A stretch of DNA of 6,080 nt from CAWBKV01 sp041946675 (GCA_041946675.1 JBHGAU010000114.1:1-6080), one strand, 5' to 3'; shown: positions 1 to 5,993, counted from the first letter of the stretch. Numbers and translations are program-made. The notes: a model not told the origin generated them from the sequence alone.

Positions 1-74
1 GAGGTATATTATTCGATACATAGCTTTAAGAGAGCGTACTGATAACAAAACACGCTAAATATCTGGGGGTAACC

Positions 75-557
75 ATGTATCGAGGATTTAACGAATTAAA
101 AGAGAGCACATCGGTTGTGAAGAGACCGATAGATTCCAACCATCGAACCGAAGGGAACGCATCATATGATATCCATAGCAGCAAGAGCCGTTGTATCCGG
201 GAAGGCTCACTGCGAACATACGGCTTGCCGATAATATTAATTTCCATAATCGCTATGCTTGCCATCACTCTGCCGGGATGCGCAAATGCCGACCTCAATC
301 AGAGCTTGAAAGCCGGTTCAGGCAGCAACCAGACAACATACCTCGATGGATTCAACGAGGGCTACTATCTTGGAGGCCTGTTTGTCCTTGCACAGAGCAA
401 TGCCACTTTTGCAGAGAAGTATAACGTCTTGATTCAGCAGCATAACGATTTCCTGAACAAGACTCTTAGCAGGGAAGAAGCGGAATCCAACTTGCTCACT
501 ACGGTTCCCATTCCTGCAATAGCTCCAAAGAAGCCGGTTGACCCATGGGAGATATAG
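75..557 (+). CDS. Small exported or membrane-anchored hypothetical protein
   Basis: I do not recognise a family for this 160-residue protein. Residues 1-49 are polar. A hydrophobic stretch at about 50-66 ends in LPGCANA (66-72), which could be a lipobox-like site at Cys69 or a signal peptidase site after Ala72. The rest (73-160) is polar and predicted outside the cell, with sequons at N85, N109 and N128 and an acidic/aromatic end (DPWEI). The ATG at 75 is chosen because GGGGGT lies 4 nt upstream and the frame is open throughout. The 49-residue stretch before the hydrophobic segment is unusually long for a signal peptide, so either the protein keeps an N-in transmembrane anchor or the true start is internal (TTG at 225 would give a short signal peptide but lacks a good ribosome site). 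Base use resembles the neighbours. The gene seems to be transcribed alone, with a terminator-like hairpin about 80 nt downstream. Coding is fairly sure; function is unknown. Confidence 0.7.
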   Translation: MYRGFNELKESTSVVKRPIDSNHRTEGNASYDIHSSKSRCIREGSLRTYGLPIILISIIAMLAITLPGCANADLNQSLKAGSGSNQTTYLDGFNEGYYLGGLFVLAQSNATFAEKYNVLIQQHNDFLNKTLSREEAESNLLTTVPIPAIAPKKPVDPWEI

Positions 558-637
558 ACAATAAAATATTTAGATCTTCTTAATAAATGTTCGAAGATTT
601 AAGAGAAGAGGACCATTGATATCAAGGAGATAGCACA

Positions 638-660
638 GCCGATTCTTCTCGGCAATTTTT
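638..660 (+). terminator. Terminator-like hairpin with T tract after the first gene
   Basis: GCCGA (638-642) and TCGGC (649-653) form a perfect 5-bp GC-rich stem with a 6-nt loop, followed by AATTTTT. It lies 80 nt after the stop of the small exported protein and before the flavodoxin promoter region. Archaeal termination depends mainly on T tracts, which fits, but the stem is short. Confidence 0.4.
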
Positions 661-692
661 CGGATATGAATCAGTGCAAGGCCTCGTCTATC

Positions 693-728
693 AAAAGTAT
701 TTAACCGGTGAGAGATTATACATATATC
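693..728 (+). promoter_or_regulatory. Candidate promoter region of the flavodoxin gene
   Basis: Two AT-rich boxes resemble archaeal TATA elements: AAAAGTATTTAA (693-704) and TTATACATATAT (716-727). With a transcription start about 25 nt downstream, they would give leaders of roughly 65 and 40 nt. The sequence alone does not tell which is used. Confidence 0.3.
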
Positions 729-792
729 AGCTTAAATGTGATAATATGGATTATTTAACTGAATCCAAGATACAGGAATGATGGTGATAGAG

Positions 793-1239
793 ATGGCCAA
801 AGTTCTGATAGTATACCATACCTTATCCGGAAACACGGAAAAGATGGCAGAGGCATTCGCGGATGGCACCAGAAGCGTCCCGGGCACCGATGCTGTTCTT
901 AAGAAGGCAGTGGATGCGAGCCTTGAGGATCTCCTTGGATGTGATGCCGTAGCATTCGGTTCTGCCGATTACTTCAGCTATATTGCAGGAGCGCTCAAGG
1001 ATTTCTTCGATCGTACCTATTATCCATCCCAGGGCAGAGTGACCGGGAAGCCATATGCTTCATTTGCGACAGGTGGAAGAGGTGGAGATACAGCTCTTGC
1101 CGTTCTGGATCGTCTATGCGGCGCATTCAAGCTCAAGAAGGCAGTCGATAGCGTATCTATTGCAGGAGCGCCGTCCTCGGAGGCTATAGCCAAATGTAAG
1201 GAAGCCGGAGAAAAATTGGCAAAGGCAGCCTCAAAGTGA
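793..1239 (+). CDS. Flavodoxin-family protein (WrbA-like short flavodoxin)
   Basis: This is an FMN-binding flavodoxin fold, expected to be a cytosolic electron carrier or small quinone/flavin reductase. Of 148 residues, 2-8 (AKVLIVY) form the first strand, followed by the phosphate-binding loop HTLSGNTEKMA (9-19). The second FMN loop is GSADYFSYIAGALKDFFDR (56-74), close to the GSPxYxxxxxGxLKxFFDR pattern of WrbA-like and flavodoxin-domain proteins. A third loop follows at 92-100 (ATGGRGGDT). The length suits a single-domain flavodoxin. In-frame ATGs exist at 778, 781 and 793. I choose 793 because GGTGAT (783-788), a perfect match to the 16S tail, lies 4 nt upstream, and the family begins with this short Lys-Val-Leu-Ile-Val-Tyr strand. 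The gene stands alone and is convergent with the next gene, with 23 bp between stops. The partner enzyme cannot be deduced. Family assignment is confident; the exact substrate is not known. Confidence 0.92.
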   Translation: MAKVLIVYHTLSGNTEKMAEAFADGTRSVPGTDAVLKKAVDASLEDLLGCDAVAFGSADYFSYIAGALKDFFDRTYYPSQGRVTGKPYASFATGGRGGDTALAVLDRLCGAFKLKKAVDSVSIAGAPSSEAIAKCKEAGEKLAKAASK

Positions 1240-1262
1240 TTTATAGCTGTGCAGGCATTCTC

Positions 1263-1883
1263 TTAGTATCTCACTTTGCAATGCCTCATTTCCTTGCCGA
1301 ATTTACAGGAGCCCAAAAGGAGCAGCGCGTCATATTTGCCGCTGTAATTGCCCATGTCCATGGTCAGCCTGCCCATTCCTACAAGGCTGTTTTCATGGAT
1401 AGTGAATCTCAATGATATATTGCCAATAACTGCTGCGCTGCTGTTCATTGTACTGTTGTTCATATGAACGGGTGCTGCCGGATTCAATATATCCGCATCT
1501 ATGGTTGAATTATTGTCATCTGTGGTCCTGGATGTGATGTTGGACAGTTCAAAGATGTCATCGTCCAAGAGTAAGCTTCCATTATAGGATGCTGCATCCA
1601 TCTCACTCTTTACCTCGTCCTTTATTTCAGATTTGATCTGTCCGAGGGTCTTGTTATCGGAAATAAGATTATCGATCTTTGCAGGATCAAGCTCAGCTAT
1701 GCCCAAAATGCCTACCTTGAGGACATGGAACTCGCTGCCGTTTATTGCGAAACCGCTGCCGGAATGCTGGACCAGCAGGACCAGCGATGTGGACTGATTC
1801 GACGATACTGAGAGCGCTGGCATGACCAAGAGGCAAAAAGCCATAGCTACAGCCAGAATTAAGCACTTGATTGAAGGTTCCAT
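1263..1883 (-). CDS. Exported, heavily N-glycosylatable hypothetical protein
   Basis: I do not recognise a family for this 206-residue protein. It has a classical Sec signal peptide (K6, hydrophobic core 8-24, likely cleavage near ALS/VSS at 25-27). The mature part carries twelve Asn-X-Ser/Thr sequons (N29, 48, 77, 101, 115, 124, 125, 142, 143, 147, 155, 179), densest at 115-155, so it should lie on the outer face of the cell. Residues 66-97 (AELDPAKID through KSEIKDEVKSEM) are charged and probably helical. The C-terminal tail turns basic and has two cysteines (C193, C202). The start at 1883 is supported by GGGAGAT (1897-1891) 7 nt upstream. Transcription probably starts from the TATA box near 1980-1972 and passes through a strong leader hairpin. 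Three neighbouring genes also encode exported proteins. A surface structural or sensory role is possible but not shown. Confidence 0.8.
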   Translation of the reverse strand: MEPSIKCLILAVAMAFCLLVMPALSVSSNQSTSLVLLVQHSGSGFAINGSEFHVLKVGILGIAELDPAKIDNLISDNKTLGQIKSEIKDEVKSEMDAASYNGSLLLDDDIFELSNITSRTTDDNNSTIDADILNPAAPVHMNNSTMNSSAAVIGNISLRFTIHENSLVGMGRLTMDMGNYSGKYDALLLLGSCKFGKEMRHCKVRY

Positions 1884-1906
1884 ATTTCACATCTCCCTTA
1901 TATTTC

Positions 1907-1937
1907 TCATCTAAAGGCACGATTGCCTATTAGATGA
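1907..1937 (-). promoter_or_regulatory. Strong hairpin in the leader of the sequon-rich exported protein
   Basis: On the plus strand the arms are TCATCTAA+AGGCA (1907-1919) and TGCCT+A+TTAGATGA (1924-1937). They form 13 base pairs with one bulged base and a CGAT loop. On the minus strand this lies between the TATA box and the ribosome site, about 24-54 nt before the start codon. It could be a leader structure that affects RNA stability or translation, an operator, or a terminator of the gene upstream. The pairing is directly visible; the role is inferred. Confidence 0.55.
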
Positions 1938-1971
1938 CTTAATACCCCAGGCCTACTATTGCTGATTCTAG

Positions 1972-1981
1972 TTATATAAAG
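1972..1981 (-). promoter_or_regulatory. TATA box of the sequon-rich exported protein gene
   Basis: The minus strand reads CTTTATATAA, almost the archaeal consensus TTTATATA, preceded by a purine-rich AGCAAG that could serve as BRE. The expected transcription start is near 1950, giving a leader of about 65 nt that contains the hairpin at 1907-1937. Confidence 0.6.
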
Positions 1982-2027
1982 CTTGCTAAGTTATGGGAAA
2001 ATAGGTAAACTTAATTATTCATTGGGG

Positions 2028-2594
2028 TTAACCCTCAAATACTTTTATTTTTGTGCCCGTCGCCAGAGAGTTCATCAAATCCATATCTTCCTTGCCGTTT
2101 GCGTTCCAGAGCACATAGAAATCGGTCCTATCATCATAATTGAAATCGTAGGTTCGCAGAGTTCTTGTGATATACTTCCCTGCGCGCATCATATGACCTG
2201 TTGCAATATAATCGCCATTGTCGAGCCTGTAGATATTTGGATTTGTGAATAAGGTGCCGTCTGCATCATGGTTCCAGAGCTTCTGCAAGCTATCTCTGGA
2301 GGTATCTCTTGGCTCCCAGGTGGATAGGCTGTGCGGTAAAATGAAGAGGCTATCCCCGGTGCACAAATTTACAGTTATCAATTTTCCAACCAGACTATTG
2401 GTCTCATTAGCCGTCCCATTATTAGTCCCGTTAATTCCAGTATTAGCTTCGTCGCCCCACTGTACATCTGCAGTAACTCCAGGCGGGGTTGAGAAGCTGA
2501 TTTCATATGTACTGTATCTATGGCTGTATTCTGCACCGGCTGCGATCCCTACAATAATTGCCAGTGCAAATAGTATGCCGAGCATGATCTTCAT
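2028..2594 (-). CDS. Exported hypothetical protein with Asn-rich linker
   Basis: This 188-residue protein has no family I recognise. It begins with a Sec signal peptide (K2, hydrophobic 4-19, likely cleavage around AGA/EYS at 21-22). Residues 23-48 look like a beta-rich segment, followed by an Asn/Thr/Gly linker (51-66) with sequons at N55, N59 and N63. A beta-rich region follows (67-188) with many aromatic residues and runs such as IYRLDNGDYI and RTYDFNYDDRTDFYVLW. The single mature cysteine (C78) excludes an internal disulfide. The start at 2594 is chosen because GGGGGAT lies 9 nt upstream; an in-frame ATG three codons later is less likely because it removes the lysine of the signal peptide. 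Its stop codon lies inside the palindrome GGGTTAACCC (2025-2034). It is flanked by two other exported-protein genes on the same strand, but 143-bp gaps with promoter-like signals suggest separate transcription. Function is unknown. Confidence 0.75.
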   Translation of the reverse strand: MKIMLGILFALAIIVGIAAGAEYSHRYSTYEISFSTPPGVTADVQWGDEANTGINGTNNGTANETNSLVGKLITVNLCTGDSLFILPHSLSTWEPRDTSRDSLQKLWNHDADGTLFTNPNIYRLDNGDYIATGHMMRAGKYITRTLRTYDFNYDDRTDFYVLWNANGKEDMDLMNSLATGTKIKVFEG

Positions 2595-2659
2595 AACTAA
2601 CTAATCCCCCTTCATACCTAATTATCTTAGTAAGTAATAAAAAGCTTTTGGTGATGGAT

Positions 2660-2669
2660 TATAAATAAA
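2660..2669 (-). promoter_or_regulatory. Candidate TATA box of the 188-residue exported protein gene
   Basis: The minus strand reads TTTATTTATA, 66-75 nt upstream of the start codon at 2594, with an expected transcription start near 2636. A weaker box, CTTTTTATTA, lies at 2646-2637. The same AT stretch could also be the T-rich tail of the peptidase terminator just upstream, so the two signals overlap. Confidence 0.4.
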
Positions 2670-2678
2670 ATATGGGGC

Positions 2679-2711
2679 GGCTGTCGGCACTTCCTACCCT
2701 CTTTGACAGCC
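2679..2711 (-). terminator. Terminator-like hairpin after the M3 peptidase gene
   Basis: GGCTGTC (2679-2685) and GACAGCC (2705-2711) are perfect 7-bp inverted arms around a 19-nt loop. They start 27 nt after the peptidase stop, and the minus strand then continues into CATATTTTATTTAT. A second perfect 8-bp pair, CTTTAAGC (2712-2719) and GCTTAAAG (2741-2748), directly abuts it and spans the stop codon, so the mRNA end may fold into two stacked hairpins. Confidence 0.5.
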
Positions 2712-2737
2712 CTTTAAGCCGATCCGTAAAGCCAGAT

Positions 2738-4678
2738 CTAGCTTAAAGTTCCATTATCCAGCTCCTTCAGCTGATCTACCCTGAGCTTCACTATATCCAT
2801 TGCGTCCTCGAAGAGCTTCCTGTTGATCTCAAGACCGAAGTACTTCTTGAGCTTCTCAGGCGGAGTCATAGTCGTTCCTGCAGAGAGATAGGCAACATAG
2901 TTCCTGTTGAACTCCTGAGGATTCTCTTTGTACATCTTGAAGAGTGACAGGGTTATTGCCTCTGACAGAGCATAGTTGAAGGTGTAATAGTTATCTGTAA
3001 AGTAGATATGGCTGATATAAGTCCACTCAGGTTCGGTCTTCGGATAGTAGGCGATCTTATCGCTCTTATATTCATCGGCAATTCTGCCCCAAAGATCATT
3101 CAGATCTGAGCCGCTCACATTTGATTTCTGGCTGATAAGCTGGTGAGCTTTATGTTCAAACTCAGTGATCATTGCCTGGCGAGGCATTGTTCTGGCGTAG
3201 TCATTGATGTGATTGGCCAAGATCGCAATTGCTGTATCTTTATCATAGTTCCTGATTGCATAGTCAGTGAAGAGTTCCTCATTGAAGGTTGAAGCTATCT
3301 CCATTTCATATATGGTGCCTCCGCAATAGATGTAATCCTGAGATTGCCCCATGAGGTAGAAGTTAATTGCATGGCCTAGCTCATGAGCTATGGTGGCCTT
3401 ATCATCGATCAGCCCTTTATAGTTCAGGAATACCAGTGCCGGCCGCTTCAGAGGACAGAGATCCATGGTATATTGTACTGTTTGCTTTTCTGGACTCGGG
3501 TAGACATCTACAGAATTGCTGGTGACAGTCTTTATGAATGCCTGGTCGAATGCAGGATCCATCTGACTAAGTGATGCATCAACCTCCTTTACTGAATCAA
3601 TATAGCTGGTTTTTTTATCAGGATTCTCCATGAGCTGTAGGAAGAGATCGTATGGCGCAAGGTTTTCGACGCCCATCTTTTCCTTACGGAACTCGTAATA
3701 TCTATCGAAATCTCCTCTATGCTCCTTAAGCACCTGGTTCATTATATCTATCTGTGATGCATTCAGATACGAGCCGAACATCATTTCATCATAAGCATCG
3801 GAGTAGTTCAGCTCCCTGGCATATTTATCATCCAGCCTGGATTTGTTGACATAGATGACTCCCATCTCATCTGATTCGTTGAATAGATGGTAATAACGCT
3901 GATCATAGCATTTCTTCCGATCATCTCTATTTGTATTAGTCATGAGAAGGTCATAGTAAGATGAGTAGTTGACGGCATATTGCTTGCCGTTTCCAAGAGT
4001 TATGTTTCCCGCTGGAGATACGTTATTGGTTATCAGCTTCTCGGCGTTTGTATCGAGCTTCATGCGCTGATTGGCGAGGTCTGCCAGATATGCCGCATGG
4101 GTCTCATTCTTGGGACGGTGATTTATAAAGCGGATATAGTTGGCCTCCAGATAGGGGCGGTATTTCTCCAAACGAGGTTCTTCGGCAAAGAGCTTATCCC
4201 ATTCAGATCTCGGCAACGACTTCAACAATACGTCCGCAAATGATGTCGCCTTAACATATTCGGTAAGCAGATTCTGGGCGTCTGATAGGAATGTCTCATA
4301 GAATTCATCATTGACATCCAGACTGTTCTGTGCGATGGCATAGGCATATAGAACGTTAAACGATTTCGAGAAATTTTCATCGCTGCGGATATAATCAAGC
4401 AGCACTGATCCGTTTAGATTATTGAACCTCGGACGGAAGGTCTGATTGATCTGCTCTTTTGTCAGGTTAAGCCTCTGAAACTCAGCCTTGGCAGCATCCT
4501 TATCCTTATAGAGAAACGATAGGTTCCAGGAGGTGGTGATCTTGCTGACATCAAGGCCCGGTTCAGTGACATTTCCTGAGGCATTCAGTGGCTGAGCAGC
4601 TCCTGCGGGTGCAACCAGCACGGTCGTTATAACCGCATATACCATAACTGCTATGCCTGCTAGTACGAAATTATTCAT
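2738..4678 (-). CDS. Exported M3-family zinc metallopeptidase (oligoendopeptidase F-like)
   Basis: This 646-residue protein should cut short peptides outside the cytoplasm. The zinc site is HELGH at 432-436 (TIAHELGHAINF), with the third ligand most likely Glu460 in MEIASTFNE, 28 residues after the first His, the spacing and motif typical of PepF-type M3 enzymes. The C-terminal tyrosine-rich stretch around 556-572 (HIYFTDNYYTFNYALSE) matches the substrate-binding region of the family. A long helical N-terminal half and a length near 600 plus a leader complete the fit. A signal peptide covers about 1-27 (hydrophobic core, then APAGA/AQP). The start at 4678 is preferred to the in-frame ATG at 4726: GGGGAG (4691-4686) lies 7 nt upstream and the longer form would bury the signal peptide behind 16 polar residues. 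At least 16 N-glycosylation sequons support export. Most M3 enzymes are cytosolic, so the leader is notable. Family is confident; substrates are unknown. Confidence 0.93.
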   Translation of the reverse strand: MNNFVLAGIAVMVYAVITTVLVAPAGAAQPLNASGNVTEPGLDVSKITTSWNLSFLYKDKDAAKAEFQRLNLTKEQINQTFRPRFNNLNGSVLLDYIRSDENFSKSFNVLYAYAIAQNSLDVNDEFYETFLSDAQNLLTEYVKATSFADVLLKSLPRSEWDKLFAEEPRLEKYRPYLEANYIRFINHRPKNETHAAYLADLANQRMKLDTNAEKLITNNVSPAGNITLGNGKQYAVNYSSYYDLLMTNTNRDDRKKCYDQRYYHLFNESDEMGVIYVNKSRLDDKYARELNYSDAYDEMMFGSYLNASQIDIMNQVLKEHRGDFDRYYEFRKEKMGVENLAPYDLFLQLMENPDKKTSYIDSVKEVDASLSQMDPAFDQAFIKTVTSNSVDVYPSPEKQTVQYTMDLCPLKRPALVFLNYKGLIDDKATIAHELGHAINFYLMGQSQDYIYCGGTIYEMEIASTFNEELFTDYAIRNYDKDTAIAILANHINDYARTMPRQAMITEFEHKAHQLISQKSNVSGSDLNDLWGRIADEYKSDKIAYYPKTEPEWTYISHIYFTDNYYTFNYALSEAITLSLFKMYKENPQEFNRNYVAYLSAGTTMTPPEKLKKYFGLEINRKLFEDAMDIVKLRVDQLKELDNGTLS

Positions 4679-4720
4679 CTTCTTACTCCCCTCTCGATAT
4701 GAGATATATTGACCATTACA

Positions 4721-4734
4721 GCCCATTGATGGGC
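4721..4734 (-). promoter_or_regulatory. Palindromic hairpin or operator upstream of the M3 peptidase gene
   Basis: GCCCATTGATGGGC has perfect 6-bp arms around a TG centre, 43-56 nt upstream of the peptidase start. A weak TATA-like GCTTTAAGAA (minus strand, about 4768-4759) would put the transcription start next to it. It may be a repressor site or a leader hairpin; no further evidence. Confidence 0.3.
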
Positions 4735-4776
4735 ATAGGCTGTGTCTGTAAGCACTTCTTCTTAAAGCCTTTTGTT

Positions 4777-4943
4777 TTCAATCATTTTTAACTCGCAGAT
4801 AAGCTATCAAGATCATATATCGATAACTATGATAACATCCGCGCTGAAGATCTGGATATCAAGGGCCTGAAGGAAAAAGGACATAATAAAGGCATGCACC
4901 GGAATATTCTGTGATGCAAGTTTTGGCGATGGCGTGGGAAGCC
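4777..4943 (+). pseudogene. tnpB: TnpB remnant (IS200/IS605-IS1341 type), RuvC-II region
   Basis: From 4792 the plus strand encodes LADKLSRSYIDNYDNI, then RAEDLDIKGLKEKGHNKG, then MHRNIL before a TGA at 4912-4914; one base further on, the next frame continues DASFG. This order (HKLS..L...YD.I..EDL.IKG......R.I.DASWG) is the core of TnpB around the second RuvC catalytic acid, the Glu of EDL. The preceding codons FNH, just before an in-frame TAA (4789-4791), also fit the family (F.HKLS). The remnant thus has a stop, a frameshift of one base, no N-terminal half, and no zinc-finger or RuvC-III part before a hairpin end. It is a dead fragment of an RNA-guided nuclease gene of transposon origin. 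The match was recognised by eye from family knowledge, not by a search. It occupies the divergent gap between the peptidase and the transporter. Confidence 0.78.
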
Positions 4944-4964
4944 CTACCCTCCAGGGTAGTTCAC
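4938..4964 (+). mobile_element. Right-end hairpin of the decayed TnpB element
   Basis: CTACCCT (4944-4950) and AGGGTAG (4953-4959) are perfect 7-bp arms with a 2-nt loop, preceded by GGAAGC and followed by TTCAC. A 3' hairpin running into GTAGTTCAC is the arrangement I expect at the right end of IS200/IS605-type elements downstream of tnpB, where the omega RNA scaffold ends. It lies just after the TnpB remnant in the same orientation, so the element end is probably near 4964. About 100 codons expected between DASFG and this end are missing. Confidence 0.55.
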
Positions 4965-5016
4965 AGATTCGATTAAGGCGAGGTCTAGTGCTGAATCAGG
5001 GCAATAGACAATATTA

Positions 5017-5032
5017 CTATCATTAACGATAG
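5017..5032. repeat. Near-palindrome CTATC-A-TTAA-C-GATAG
   Basis: A 16-bp inverted repeat with one mismatched pair lies between the TnpB element end and the transporter promoter region. Its size and symmetry would suit a dimeric regulator, but no second copy was seen in the window. Confidence 0.35.
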
Positions 5033-5046
5033 CATGAAATTATACC

Positions 5047-5066
5047 GTCAGTTTTATATGACTGAC
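5047..5066 (+). promoter_or_regulatory. TATA box framed by an inverted repeat, upstream of the transporter gene
   Basis: GTCAGT (5047-5052) and ACTGAC (5061-5066) are perfect 6-bp arms around TTTATATG, a good archaeal TATA box. A start near 5085 would give a leader of about 115 nt to the transporter ATG. A regulator bound to the arms would cover the TATA box and block TBP. An alternative, nearer box is ATGTATATTTATG (5135-5147). Confidence 0.45.
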
Positions 5067-5112
5067 TTTTAATCATTACTTGGAGGTATATAGAAGGCAG
5101 GTTGCTACTTAA

Positions 5113-5172
5113 TAATAATGATGGCTATGAGTTAATGTATATTTATGTATGTTCGAAAATCGATCATTATTA
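5113..5172. repeat. 10-bp inverted repeat flanking the proximal transporter promoter region
   Basis: TAATAATGAT (5113-5122) and ATCATTATTA (5163-5172) are perfect inverted copies 40 nt apart. They frame the TATA-like ATGTATATTTATG, and the second arm ends 16 nt before the ribosome site. In RNA form they could pair into a long-loop leader stem. Because they are AT-rich, chance is a real alternative. Confidence 0.3.
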
Positions 5173-5201
5173 ATGTAGTAGTATAGTTAGGAGGTAAATC
5201 T

Positions 5202-5867
5202 ATGGTTGCTGATGGCGCATTGAGGCCAAGAGATATAATGCATTTGGGACCAGTAGAAGTCACAGATAAGTCGTCCAATCCTGCACCGCTTGGTTTGATG
5301 GGGTTCGGCATGACCACGGTTCTATTGAACATGGCCAATGCGGGCTGGTTCCCCGTGGATACTCTTATTTTATCAATGGGCGTCTTTTACGGCGGCATCG
5401 CTCAAATTATAGCAGGCATAATGGAGTGGAAGAAAGGAAACACCTTTGGAACTACAGCATTCACCTCATATGGATTGTTCTGGCTCACTCTGGTATCCTT
5501 ATTGGTGATGCCGAAGCTCGGATTATGGACTGCAGCCTCAAATAGCTCGCTAATTGCTTATTTCTTCATGTGGGGCCTGTTCACATTCTATATGTTCATG
5601 GGCACTCTGAGACTCAATCGAGCCCTTCAAGTTGTGTTCGGCACCTTGACAGTCCTCTTCTGGCTCCTGGCCATCAGAGATTACACAGGAAGTGCAGTAA
5701 TAGCCACAATCACTGGTTATGAAGGGATTTTCTGTGGATTTACTGCCATATACGCAGCTGCCGCTCAGGTGCTCAATGAGGTTTATGGAAAGGTGATACT
5801 TCCCATAGGCCCTGTCAGCAAGATAGCAAAAAAGGGTGCTGAGAAAGCTGCCACTGGACCCGCTTAA
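5202..5867 (+). CDS. GPR1/FUN34/YaaH (AceTr) family acetate-type transporter
   Basis: This 221-residue membrane protein should carry acetate or a related small carboxylate across the cytoplasmic membrane. The family signature NPAPLGL lies at 26-32, at the start of the first membrane helix. Six hydrophobic segments follow at about 29-49, 54-76, 86-104, 116-134, 142-158 and 173-191, the expected number. Further family features are FGTTAFTSYGLFW (82-94) and NRALQVVF (139-146). The soluble N-terminus (1-25) and the basic, Ala-rich C-terminus are normal additions. The start is firm: AGGAGGT (5189-5195) lies 6 nt upstream of the ATG. The gene is alone, with a long upstream region full of inverted repeats and a terminator-like hairpin after it. 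If the host is Methanothrix, it would feed acetate to acetyl-CoA synthetase; that link is inference. It lies between two TnpB element ends. Family confident, substrate probable. Confidence 0.93.
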   Translation: MVADGALRPRDIMHLGPVEVTDKSSNPAPLGLMGFGMTTVLLNMANAGWFPVDTLILSMGVFYGGIAQIIAGIMEWKKGNTFGTTAFTSYGLFWLTLVSLLVMPKLGLWTAASNSSLIAYFFMWGLFTFYMFMGTLRLNRALQVVFGTLTVLFWLLAIRDYTGSAVIATITGYEGIFCGFTAIYAAAAQVLNEVYGKVILPIGPVSKIAKKGAEKAATGPA

Positions 5868-5888
5868 AATTATCTTTATAAAGGATGA

Positions 5889-5939
5889 TGCTTCGGCTGG
5901 ACAGATGGCAAATATCGGGGCCGAAGTATTCTTCATTTT
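5889..5939 (+). terminator. Terminator-like hairpin after the transporter gene
   Basis: TGCTTCGGC (5889-5897) and GCCGAAGTA (5920-5928) pair over 9 bp with one G-T wobble around a 22-nt loop, followed by TTCTTCATTTT. It begins 22 nt after the transporter stop. The right arm core GCCGAAGT recurs at 5988-5995 beside the second element end, so an alternative, longer pairing exists. Confidence 0.5.
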
Positions 5940-5993
5940 CCCACTGATAGCCAGGATATCATAGTTACAAGGTAGAAGGCAACCATAGCCGAA

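Noticed and set aside
26..298. 90-codon minus-strand open frame opposite the first gene
   Set aside because: It lacks a ribosome site and a credible product; the plus-strand frame has a better start signal and an export segment followed by sequons.
574..598. ATCTTC/GAAGAT hairpin just after the first gene
   Set aside because: The AT-rich 6-bp stem with a 13-nt loop and no T tract is weaker than the GC-rich hairpin with TTTTT at 638-660.
778..792. Upstream ATGs (778, 781) for the flavodoxin
   Set aside because: They overlap the GGTGAT ribosome site that serves the ATG at 793 and add residues not expected before the first flavodoxin strand.
2025..2034. Palindrome GGGTTAACCC at the stop of the 188-residue protein
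   Set aside because: It has no loop, so it cannot form an RNA hairpin alone, and a single short palindrome with no second copy is weak evidence for a site.
2245..2604. 119-codon plus-strand open frame opposite the 188-residue exported protein
   Set aside because: It is a shadow of the opposite gene; its hydrophobic end is the complement of the signal-peptide codons, and it has no ribosome site.
4679..4726. Upstream in-frame ATG for the M3 peptidase
   Set aside because: It has no ribosome site and would put 16 polar residues before a classical signal peptide; the ATG at 4678 has GGGGAG at ideal spacing.
4925..5034. Continuation of the shifted TnpB frame (GDGVGSPTLQ onward) as the TnpB C-terminus
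   Set aside because: It runs through the right-end hairpin and past GTAGTTCAC, lacks CxxC zinc-finger and D-x-NAA motifs, and so is more likely chance reading of the element end and flank.
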